A stretch of DNA of 64,000 nt from Methylobacterium sp. (GTDB taxonomy: Bacteria > Pseudomonadota > Alphaproteobacteria > Rhizobiales > Beijerinckiaceae): the NCBI RefSeq assembly GCF_028290105.1, contig NZ_JAQGKL010000015.1, positions 1 through 64,000 of the forward strand, given 5' to 3'. A program made the translations under genes and the position numbers. The notes beneath the pieces were generated by a model. It ran no database searches. It saw nothing but the letters and a program-made list of their open reading frames with translations, and had not been told where the DNA came from. The first letter of the stretch is position 1; each line of letters opens with the position of its first letter. This document shows, piece by piece, positions 41,932 through 50,518 of this stretch.

Positions 41932-42207
41932 ATGGAGCCGGACGGAGCCGCCTTGAAGCCGCGCGAGACCTATCACATCGAGGTACTGGCCTCAGAAGAC
42001 GAAGCCGACGCGCGCGGCGAAGACTTCGTGCGCCAGCGCGTCTCGGTGCGCACCGGCACCGTCGAGGCCGCCAAGGAGCGCGCCCTCACGCTGTTCGCGC
42101 GTGCCCGCGCGCCGCAGCGCTCCGGTGCGCCCGCCGAAGCGGTCCGGGTCATCGACGGCGCCGGCACGGAGGTCTTCCGCTGGAGCCGCTTCGACGAGCC
42201 GGCCTGA
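41932..42207 (+). CDS. Hypothetical protein
   Basis: MEPDGAALKPRETYHIEVLASEDEADARGEDFVRQRVSVRTGTVEAAKERALTLFARARAPQ...; alphaproteobacterial-type codon use, no recognised domain. Confidence 0.55.
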   Translation: MEPDGAALKPRETYHIEVLASEDEADARGEDFVRQRVSVRTGTVEAAKERALTLFARARAPQRSGAPAEAVRVIDGAGTEVFRWSRFDEPA

Positions 42208-42224
42208 CGACGGCGAGACGACCC

Positions 42225-42578
42225 ATGCGCGCCCTCATCCTTCCGCTCCTGTTCGTCGCCTTCGCGGCCTTGTTCGTGCGCAGCTACACGGTGCCTCCGG
42301 CCCCCGACCGGCGCGGCGGAACGGTGGTCTCGCTGGCTTGGCCGAACCGGCCGCTGTTCGGCAGCCCGCGCGCCGAATGCCTCGGCATTCCGGAGGGGCA
42401 ACCGGTGATCGCCTGCCTGATCGGGTCTGTCGCCCGGGCCCGCGCCGACGGCATGCCGCTGCTACAACTCGACTTCTGCGGTACCTGCTACGGCCTCTCC
42501 CAGCGTATCGCGACCCTCGGGCGAGACGAAGCCATGGTCCAGGCCCGCCTCGCGGAGATCGGCCGCTTCGGCTGGTGA
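42225..42578 (+). CDS. Hypothetical secreted/membrane-anchored protein
   Basis: MRALILPLLFVAFAALFVRSYTVPPAPDRRGGTVVSLAWPNRPLFGSPRAECLGIPEGQPVIACLIG...CGTCYGLS. Confidence 0.5.
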   Translation: MRALILPLLFVAFAALFVRSYTVPPAPDRRGGTVVSLAWPNRPLFGSPRAECLGIPEGQPVIACLIGSVARARADGMPLLQLDFCGTCYGLSQRIATLGRDEAMVQARLAEIGRFGW

Positions 42579-42741
42579 GAGACTCGGCATGGGTGGGTGG
42601 TGAGGCCGCTTCTGAAGAATGGAATCTGACCGGCGGCCGTTCGGCACTGCGCCTCGCAGCTTCCATCGCTTTGATGATGCGTTTCGCATACGCTTTCGCA
42701 GCGCAAGACCCTGTTCCCGGCGGTTTGAGCCCAATCGAGGA

Positions 42742-43965
42742 TCAAGCGTCGCCGGTGGTCTCCGCGGCCGCCGCACCATTGTCCCGCCGCGCTCGAAGCC
42801 GCTGCCGCCACGCCTTGAGTCGGACATTGGCGGCGGCGCGGATCCGCTCCAGCCGCACCGCGAGGGGAAAGAGCGGATCGCCGCCCTTCGTCTCGACGAG
42901 GATATGGGCGAGCGCCAACCGTTCGGTCCAGAAGGTCTCGGGCAAGGTATAGTTCGGAGGCGCGCAGGAATCCGCGCGCGTGATCGCCGTGTCGGCGACA
43001 ATGGCTTGCGTCAGCCGGTGGAAGGCCAGCGCGCCGGGGGAATGCTTCGCGGCCGCCGCATCGTAGGAGATCTTCAGGCTCCAGAGCTGCCCGCGCGTGA
43101 TGAAGCTGATCACGGCCGCCAAGGTCCGCCCGTCGCGGCGGAGGCGGTCGATGCGCACGGCCCCGCGGGCACCGAGGCCTAAGACGGCTCCGCGCATCAT
43201 CGCGACTTGGGCGGGATCGTCCGCGATGGCGGTGCCGCGCCGGCCCTTCCAGCCGCCAGCCTCCAGGGCGATGTAATCGTCGATGGCGGCAGGGAGGTCG
43301 GCGGGGTCGCGGATCGTCTCGGTCGTGACCGCGCCCTCGGCGTTCAGCCGGTCCCAGGCCTGCCTGAGCTTTCGCCGCTTCCGGGAGGAGATGTGATCGA
43401 GATACGCCGCGCGCGCTGCGAAATCGTGAGCGGCAAGGTCGAGGAAGGCGCGCTCATGCGCCCAGAACCGGGCGTGCCGGAGCCGGTTTCGATCGAGCCA
43501 GCCCGACAGGAGGTCGGCGAACGGCCCTCGGGTCGGCACGTGGGTCAACATCAGGCGGGGGCCGACGAGACGGCGCAGGCCTGAGAACAGGCCGTCGAGG
43601 GCGCGGGCCGGCTCGGCCGCATCGAGGAGCGGCGCACCGAAGATGCCGAAATCGTGCATCCAGCCCATCGCCAGGATGAGCGGAACGCCCCAGCGCAGGC
43701 GCGTCGTCCGTATCGGCCAAGCGCCGAGGAGATGCAGCCCCGGCTCCTCCGGCGCCCGATCACCGACCATGGCGACCTGAACGCCCTGGCCGAAGGCGCC
43801 CGCCGCCGGCAGCGCGAAATCGGGATCGTAGAACAGGTTATCGACGAGCGCGCGCCGGCTCAGGTCGCGCCAGGCCTCGACCCAGGGCGCGTTCGCGTCG
43901 AGGGGACGTAGCGCCACGACGAGACCGTCCGGAGTCACCACGCTGCGGATTTTGTGGCGGCGCAT
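42742..43965 (-). CDS. GNAT/FemAB-type acyltransferase (CelD-like, BioF2-like)
   Basis: FLDLAAHDFAARAAYLDHISSRKRRKLRQAWDRLNAEGAVTTETI...YIALEAGGWKGRRGTAIADDPAQ...KISYDAAAAKHSPGALAFHRLTQAI. Confidence 0.85.
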   Translation of the reverse strand: MRRHKIRSVVTPDGLVVALRPLDANAPWVEAWRDLSRRALVDNLFYDPDFALPAAGAFGQGVQVAMVGDRAPEEPGLHLLGAWPIRTTRLRWGVPLILAMGWMHDFGIFGAPLLDAAEPARALDGLFSGLRRLVGPRLMLTHVPTRGPFADLLSGWLDRNRLRHARFWAHERAFLDLAAHDFAARAAYLDHISSRKRRKLRQAWDRLNAEGAVTTETIRDPADLPAAIDDYIALEAGGWKGRRGTAIADDPAQVAMMRGAVLGLGARGAVRIDRLRRDGRTLAAVISFITRGQLWSLKISYDAAAAKHSPGALAFHRLTQAIVADTAITRADSCAPPNYTLPETFWTERLALAHILVETKGGDPLFPLAVRLERIRAAANVRLKAWRQRLRARRDNGAAAAETTGDA

Positions 43966-45407
43966 CAGGCGGCGCGCCGGAAGCGGCGGACCGCCTGATC
44001 GGCGAGGCCCAGGATGTTGAAATGCCAGGCCGTGCCGATCGAGACCAGCCCGAGGCAGCCTAGCTTCAGGACGAGCGCGGCGCGCGCGTCAAGCGGCACG
44101 GCGTCGAAGCCGGTGAGGACGAGCCCGCACAGGGAAGCGGCGGCCGCGATGAGCGCGACGTCGCGCAGGGGCACCGGCATCCGGCTCCCATCCCGCGCAC
44201 CGAACAGGAACACGAGGCAGGCCAGCGCCTGCCCGACGACCATCGCGATGGCCGCCCCCTCGACTCCGTAGCGGGGAACCAGCAGCGCCGACAGTCCGCC
44301 GATGGCGACGAGCAACGTCACCGAAGCGACGGCATCGAGGTGGCTGGTGCGGGTGAAGTAGATCACCTGCCCGAAGTAGTAGGAGCGCAGCATCTGCAGG
44401 ATGCTGGCCGCGATCAGCAGGGGCGCGACGCGCAGGGCCGTCCCGCGATAATCCGCCCCGAGGAGGATGCCGACCAGGAGGTCGTCAAAACACAGGAAGA
44501 ACACCGCCCCGAAAGCCGCGATCACCGTGAGCAGACGCGCGGCATCCTCCAGCACCGGGCGCGCCGCGCCCAAGCCGCCATCGCGGGCCTCGTGCTTGGC
44601 GATCGAAATGAGGGAGAGCGCGATGCTGTCGCCGAAGACGACGAAGCTCTGGCGCAGGAAGTCGGCGAACGCACCGTAGGCTCCGAGCTCGGCGACGCCG
44701 ATGCTGGCCCCGATGATCAGGCGGTCCTAGGTCTGCGCCAGCGCGTCAGCCGCTAAGTAAAGAACCAGCTGCAAGCCATAGTCGAGAAAGCGCCGGGCCT
44801 CCCCCCAGTCGCCCGTACCGCGCAGCAGGGTACGGATAGACAGGAGAGCGGGAATCGCCGCCAGCAGGTTGGCGGTGGCGGTAGCGAGCAGCAGGCCGAG
44901 GGCACCGCCCCCGGCGAGAAGGGCGGTGCTGCCGAGCGTCAGGACCAGCACGGCGCGCAGCACGATCGCAAGGGCGACGGCGCCGACCTCCAGCCGGGTC
45001 CGCGCGATCTCGGCCGCTCCCTCGAAGACCATCATTCCGAACACCGCCACGAGGATGCTGACGGCCACCCGAGGCGCCACGAGCCCGGCTGCGGCGGCGG
45101 CGATGGCAACCAGCGCCGCGATCAGGACCATGCCGCCGAGGAGGCGCACTACGGTGCCGACCTGGGGTGCGGCCCGCTCCTCGGTATAGAGGGCGAAGAA
45201 CGAGAATTTCGGCCACTGGCAGGTCGCGCTGTAGAGGACGAGGGCCCAGGACAGCACGAGAAGGTAGAATCCGAACACGTCCGTCGGCGCGAGGCGTGTG
45301 AACACCGCCAGCGCCGCCATGTTCAGGGCCGCAGCGAAGCCCCGTGAACCCACATAGGTAAGGGTGTGCCGCGCGATCATGAATCCCCAGGGCACAACCA
45401 GCCCCAC
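43965..45407 (-). pseudogene. Polysaccharide flippase (Wzx/MATE-like) interrupted by one in-frame TAG at 44727-44729
   Basis: Minus-strand reading of ...AADALAQT-TAG-DRLIIGASIGVAELGAYGAFADFLRQSFVVFGDSIALSLISIAKHEARDGGLGAARPVLEDAARLLTVI...; both halves are in the same frame and together span about 481 codons. Confidence 0.85.
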
Positions 45408-45788
45408 CGGTCCCTCCGGCGTCGTGGGATTGCGGTAGCACGCCAGTGTTGCCGACGCGTCAACGGCTTCGTCTTACCCCGGTCAGCTCGCACCCCTGGT
45501 AGATCGACAACGAGGCCTCATGCACGCCATGCATGGTGCCTACGCCGCATCCGGTTGGGCCGGCACCCTTGATTGACTTCGCAAGCGCGAAAGCCCATAT
45601 CGCACATGCAGCGTCAGCGGCCGTCATGGTTCCGCTTGAGAGGGCTGCGTGACGGATCGCTGGATCGCTTCTGCGGGCCCCGTGCGACCTGAGCCCCTCT
45701 CTTCAACGTGCATGCACCCGGACTGCCCCCGCACGCGGGCGGCTCCAGCTCAACGGACCGGCCACCTCTTCCAACGACGATCCTGTTC

Positions 45789-47330
45789 ATGAGGTCGTCC
45801 GGCACGGTCCCGCTGCCTGAAAGTTACCCCTTGACCCAATTCACCGATTTCGGACTCGCCCAGCCCGTGCTGCGGGCGCTGGAAGAGGCCGGCTACAAGA
45901 GCCCGACCCCGATCCAGGCGCAGGCCATCACCCCGGCCATGCAGGGACGCGACCTCTGCGGCATCGCCCAGACCGGCACCGGCAAGACCGCCGCCTTCGC
46001 GCTGCCGATCCTGCACCGCCTCGCCGAGACCCCGCGCAAGGCGATCCGCCGTGGCTGCCGCGTGCTGGTGCTCTCGCCCACCCGCGAACTCGCCAACCAG
46101 ATCGCCGAGAACTTCTCGGATTACGGGAAGTACCTTTCGTTCACCAACACCGTGGTGTTCGGCGGCGTCACCATCTCTCGCCAGGAGAAGGCGCTGGCCA
46201 ACGGCGTCGACATCCTGGTCGCGACCCCCGGCCGCCTCATGGACCTCATCGAGCGCCGCTCGCTGACCCTCGAGGCCGTCGAGATCCTCGTCCTCGACGA
46301 GGCCGACCAGATGCTCGACCTCGGCTTCATCCACGCCCTCAAGCGCATCGTGAAGATGCTGCCGAAAGAGCGCCAGAGCCTGTTCTTCTCGGCCACCATG
46401 CCCAAGAACATCGCCGGCCTCGCCGACCAGTACCTGCGCGATCCCGTCCAGGTCGCCGTGACCCCAGTGGCCACCACCGCCGAGCGGGTGAGCCAGGAGG
46501 TCATCTTCGCCCATACGGGCGCCAAGCAGGCTCTCCTCAACCACATCCTGCGCGATCCGAAGATCGAGCGCGTGCTCGTCTTCACCCGGACGAAGCACGG
46601 CGCCGACCGTGTCGTGCGCGGCCTTGAGAAGGTCGGCATCGCCGGCTCCGCCATCCACGGCAACAAGTCCCAGCCGCAGCGCGAGCGGGCGCTCGCCGCC
46701 TTCAAGGACGGCTCCTGCCGGGTGCTGGTCGCCACCGACATCGCGGCGCGCGGCATCGACGTCGAAGCCGTGAGCCACGTCATCAACTACGACCTGCCGA
46801 ACGTGCCGGAGAGCTACGTCCACCGCATCGGCCGCACCGCGCGCGCTGGCGCCAATGGCCTCGCCATCTCGTTCTGCAACGACGAGGAGAAGGCCTACCT
46901 GCGGGACATCGAGCGCACCACGCGCCAGAAGATCCCCGTGGGCGCCTTCCCCGAGGGCTTCACGCCTCCGTCCCGCCAGGAAGCGGCGGACAACGCCCAG
47001 GCCGAGGAGCGTCGCCCCGCACCGCAGGGTCAGCGCCCCGGCCAGCGCCAGGGCCAGCGCCCCAGCAGCCGTCCAGGTGGCCGTCCCGGCCAGGGCCGTG
47101 GCTTCGAGGGTCGCGGCGGTGAGAACCGTGGCGGCGCCGGCCGTCCGAGCCGTCCCGACGGCGCCGCCCGTCCCCAGGAAGCGCGGTCTGAGCCCCGCGG
47201 CGAGCGTCGTCCGAGTGGCCCGTCCGAGAACCGGGCCGAGCCGCGCGGCGAACGTCCCCGCGCTCCGCGCCCGCAGGGCAGCGGCGAAGGCCGCGCGATC
47301 GGCTGGCTGGATCGCGGCCCGCGCTCCTGA
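45789..47330 (+). CDS. DEAD/DEAH-box RNA helicase with Arg/Gly/Pro-rich C-terminal tail
   Basis: AQTGTGKTAAF, PTRELA, VLDEADQMLD, FSATMP, HRIGRTARAG; start uncertain (TTG at 45831 also possible). Confidence 0.92.
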   Translation: MRSSGTVPLPESYPLTQFTDFGLAQPVLRALEEAGYKSPTPIQAQAITPAMQGRDLCGIAQTGTGKTAAFALPILHRLAETPRKAIRRGCRVLVLSPTRELANQIAENFSDYGKYLSFTNTVVFGGVTISRQEKALANGVDILVATPGRLMDLIERRSLTLEAVEILVLDEADQMLDLGFIHALKRIVKMLPKERQSLFFSATMPKNIAGLADQYLRDPVQVAVTPVATTAERVSQEVIFAHTGAKQALLNHILRDPKIERVLVFTRTKHGADRVVRGLEKVGIAGSAIHGNKSQPQRERALAAFKDGSCRVLVATDIAARGIDVEAVSHVINYDLPNVPESYVHRIGRTARAGANGLAISFCNDEEKAYLRDIERTTRQKIPVGAFPEGFTPPSRQEAADNAQAEERRPAPQGQRPGQRQGQRPSSRPGGRPGQGRGFEGRGGENRGGAGRPSRPDGAARPQEARSEPRGERRPSGPSENRAEPRGERPRAPRPQGSGEGRAIGWLDRGPRS

Positions 47331-47354
47331 TCGCGGCGACGACCTGATCTGAGA

Positions 47355-47389
47355 CCACGCCGTCCCGGTTCGCCGGGGCGGCGTTTTCG
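47355..47389 (+). terminator. Rho-independent-like terminator after the helicase gene
   Basis: acgccg-tcccggttcgccgggg-cggcgttttcg. Confidence 0.55.
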
Positions 47390-47491
47390 TATCGGTGCGC
47401 CGGTCATGAACCGGGGGCATTGCCAAGACGCCGGGGCATGCCATCTGAATGACGGCCGGACCCCGTGTCCGGTTTCATCGGAGTGACGGCG

Positions 47492-47677
47492 ATGCGGTTT
47501 GAAATCTACCGGGATTCCGCCGGCGGCTGGCGCTGGCGCCTGCGTTCGCAGAACGGAAACGTGATCGCCGATTCCGCCGAGGCCTATGTCCGCCGGGAGG
47601 ATTGCGAGCACGGCATCGGACTCGTGAAGGCGAGCGCCGCCGCCTCCACCGTGGACATGACCCTGAAGATCGCCTGA
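47492..47677 (+). CDS. DUF1508 (YegP-like) domain protein
   Basis: MRFEIYRDSAGGWRWRLRSQNGNVIADSAEAYVRREDCEHGIGLVKASAAASTVDM. Confidence 0.88.
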   Translation: MRFEIYRDSAGGWRWRLRSQNGNVIADSAEAYVRREDCEHGIGLVKASAAASTVDMTLKIA

Positions 47678-47829
47678 GCCGGCCGCGCTTAAGCATGCGT
47701 TGACCAGCCTGTCACGGCTCGGCGATGATCCCGCAACGCTTTCGGCGTTCGTGCGTTTGCTGCGACCGGGCCTCTCCGACGAGCGGGCGCGGGACGTCGA
47801 ATTTCGACAGATTCCAGGGAGTTGAGAAC

Positions 47830-48120
47830 GTGCTGAGGAAACTCGTGTTGGCCGCGCTTCTGGCCCTAGGCTTTGCCGCCACGGCGCCGCAGGGCGCCTC
47901 GGCCGCCCCGATCGGTCCCGCCCTCGCCCTTCAAAGCGAGGCCGCGCCGGCTGCCGTGCAGACCGTGCAGTATTACGGCTACCGTCGCCGCTTCTATGGC
48001 CCGCGCCGTTTCTACGGCCCGCGTCCGTTCTATGGCCGCCGCTACTACGGCCCGCGTCGCTTCTATGGCCCGCGTCCCTATTACGGCCGCCGGTTCTACG
48101 GCCCTCGCCGCTTCTACTGA
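47830..48120 (+). CDS. Secreted Tyr/Arg/Gly repeat protein
   Basis: GTG-start VLRKLVLAALLALGFAATAPQGASA signal peptide; C-terminus RRRFYGPRRFYGPRPFYGRRYYGPRRFYGPRPYYGRRFYGPRRFY. Confidence 0.65.
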   Translation: MLRKLVLAALLALGFAATAPQGASAAPIGPALALQSEAAPAAVQTVQYYGYRRRFYGPRRFYGPRPFYGRRYYGPRRFYGPRPYYGRRFYGPRRFY

Positions 48121-48309
48121 GACCCCGCTGATCGCCTCGCGAGAGGCGTGATCGTACCGCCGGCCCGGCTCTCGTTGACACGAGGGCCGGGCCTCTTCGT
48201 TTTCAGGCACTAAATTTCCTGATTTTGCCTGGGAAACGACCAGAACATGCGGTAAGTTGCCGAAAGGAAGACGGCGCGCGTCAGATCGCGTCGCTCCGGA
48301 GGAACGCTC

Positions 48310-48438
48310 ATGTTCGCCATCGCCGCACGCTTCGCGCCTCCGCGCGAAGTCTGGGAGACGATCCCGCTCGAACTGATCGTCTCGGTCCTCGCCGTAATTC
48401 TCGCCGGTGGCCTGAAGGCTGCGGGCGTGATGCCCTGA
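48310..48438 (+). CDS. Possible 42-aa single-TM small protein
   Basis: MFAIAARFAPPREVWETIPLELIVSVLAVILAGGLKAAGVMP; ggagg RBS just upstream; below the ORF track cut-off. Confidence 0.4.
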   Translation: MFAIAARFAPPREVWETIPLELIVSVLAVILAGGLKAAGVMP

Positions 48439-48528
48439 CGGCAATTGCAATGGGTGGGCGGACAGACTGCCGTGCGCCTATGGTGATGCCCCGGTCGAGT
48501 GGCCGGGCGACGGGAAACGAGTGACATC

Positions 48529-48939
48529 ATGGCAGAGACGGACGGCACGAGAGTTCCAAGCGGCGAACTCGCGGTGCGCACCATCGCGATGCCGGCCGAT
48601 ACGAACGCCAACGGCGACATCTTCGGCGGCTGGGTCATGTCGCAGATGGATCAGGCCGGCGGCATCGCGGCGGTCGAACGCTCGCAGGGGCGGGCGGTCA
48701 CGGTCGCGGTGGATGCGATGACCTTCATCCGCCCCGTGCGGGTCGGCGACGTGCTCTGTGTCTACACGCGCATCGAGCGGGTGGGCCGCACGTCGATGAA
48801 GATCGCCGTCCAGGCCTGGGCCCGTCGCTTCCGCACACAGATGCGCGAACAGGTGACGGAAGCGACGTTCACCTTCGTGGCCATCGACGACGAAGGACGT
48901 CCGCGCCCCATCGAGCAGGACCAGCCTTCGAATCGATAG
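48529..48939 (+). CDS. Acyl-CoA thioesterase (YciA-like hot-dog)
   Basis: LAVRTIAMPADTNANGDIFGGWVMSQMDQAGGIAAVERSQGRAVTVAVDAMTFIRPVRVGDVLCVYTRI. Confidence 0.93.
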   Translation: MAETDGTRVPSGELAVRTIAMPADTNANGDIFGGWVMSQMDQAGGIAAVERSQGRAVTVAVDAMTFIRPVRVGDVLCVYTRIERVGRTSMKIAVQAWARRFRTQMREQVTEATFTFVAIDDEGRPRPIEQDQPSNR

Positions 48940-50088
48940 TCAGGCGTTGGGCGCGGCCACCTTCTGGCGCAGGCCCGTGATCACCGCCTTCAGGATGTCC
49001 GCGTCGGCGTTGCTGCTGCCCATGCAGCGCACCGTCTCGATGCGCTCGTGCACGAAGGACAGCTTGGCGATCACCGCCGGTGTCAGCTTGAACGGGAAGA
49101 GCGCGGGCTGGCCCATGCTGCGGCTCAGGGAATTGACCGCGTAGGTCAGCGGCAGCCATGTCTCCACGATTCGGCTGAAATCCGACATCCGGTAGGGATC
49201 GAAATCGATCACCACAGGCTCGGCGGGGCCGTGACGCAGGCGCGGGCGCACGTGCATCTCGAACGTGCTCGCCGTCTCCAACGTGTCGACGATGTGCAGG
49301 TACTGCGCCCAGGTCTCGGCGAAATCCTCCCACGGATGGGCGGTCGCATAGGCGCTGACGAAGCTCTCTTCCCAGTTCGGCGGCGCGCCTTGGGCGTAGT
49401 GGCGCTGGAGCGCGCCCGAGTAGTTGATCCGCTCGTCCCCGAACAGAGACCGGAAGGTCCAGATGCTCTGGTCGTAGCGCACCAGGACGTTCCAGAAGTA
49501 ATGCCCGATCTCGTGCCGGAAATGCCCGAGCAGGGTTCGGTAATACTCGCCGAACAGCATTCGCCGGCGCTCACGCTCGACGTCGTCGGCCTCGGCGATG
49601 TTGAGGGTTATGAGGCCGCTGCGATGGCCCGTCAGAACCGGCGGCCCGATCTGGTAGCTCTCGGACGGATCGACGAGAAAGTCGAAGGCGAGGCCGGTCG
49701 TCGGGTTCTCGTCCCGCGTCATCAGGGGCAGGTCGAGGCGCAGCAGCGAGTAGAACAGCCGATGCTTGGCCGCCTCGATCTGACGCCATCGGGTCAGGTT
49801 CCAGCCGATCGAGAGATCCGGGACCACGCGATTGTGCCGGCAGGTGACGCAGTAGCGGTTCGGAGAATCCTCCGGCACCAGCCAGTTGCAGGCATCGAAA
49901 TGAGCGTTGGCGCAGAAGCGATACTTGCGGGCTGGGTTCGCGTAGGCGTGCCAGACGCCGCCAACGGGTTCCAGAGCCGACATCTCGTGGATGTCGCTGG
50001 CGTAGCCAAGCCGGCGCTCGCAGCTCTCGCAATGGGTGCTCTCGAAGCTGATCGGCTGGTCGCAAGCCTGACACTGGAAGATCTTCAT
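48940..50088 (-). CDS. Zinc-ribbon putative zinc-binding metallopeptidase
   Basis: N-terminal CQACDQPISFESTHCESCERRLGY zinc ribbon; HEIGHYFW and downstream acidic WEDFAETWAQYLHIVDTLETA. Confidence 0.85.
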   Translation of the reverse strand: MKIFQCQACDQPISFESTHCESCERRLGYASDIHEMSALEPVGGVWHAYANPARKYRFCANAHFDACNWLVPEDSPNRYCVTCRHNRVVPDLSIGWNLTRWRQIEAAKHRLFYSLLRLDLPLMTRDENPTTGLAFDFLVDPSESYQIGPPVLTGHRSGLITLNIAEADDVERERRRMLFGEYYRTLLGHFRHEIGHYFWNVLVRYDQSIWTFRSLFGDERINYSGALQRHYAQGAPPNWEESFVSAYATAHPWEDFAETWAQYLHIVDTLETASTFEMHVRPRLRHGPAEPVVIDFDPYRMSDFSRIVETWLPLTYAVNSLSRSMGQPALFPFKLTPAVIAKLSFVHERIETVRCMGSSNADADILKAVITGLRQKVAAPNA

Positions 50089-50518
50089 GGAGCCGTCGTG
50101 GGACGCCTTTCCTGTCGCTGTGAAAGCCGCGCAGAGCGTTGCATAGCACACCGCCGGTGAACGGACTGCCCCCCGTGGACGCGTCCACCGTCGAACCGAT
50201 GCGCCTCAGCATGCCAAAGTGCGTGTCGCGGGCGAAGTTCCGGCCGCCGGTGTGCAGCGGGGGGTCGGTTGCAGGGTGCATGAAACTTGCAAGCCGATGA
50301 GCATCCGGATGCGTCTCGGCTGCCCGCGCCGGGAGCGACCGGACGCCGCGAACAACCACAAGGCCGTTGCCCGCAAGGGCATCGCGCATGGGGCCCGGTT
50401 CGCGTATGTCATCGTGAAGCTTGCTCCGGGACACCGCAGGGCGGTGCCCGGTTCCTCCGCAACCGGTGCGTGCCTCGTCGCACGCCCGGCGCCCTGTCCA
50501 GATACAGCGGGAGCCCCC

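Noticed and set aside
43965-44573. C-terminal flippase ORF as an independent gene
   Set aside because: In frame with the upstream half, about 50 sense codons lie between the stop and this internal Met, and sequence continues as one flippase; treated as one disrupted gene.
47975-48117. Short regularly repeated DNA resembling a direct-repeat array
   Set aside because: Repeat unit is about 21 nt in frame and encodes RFYGPR; no spacers, so not CRISPR.
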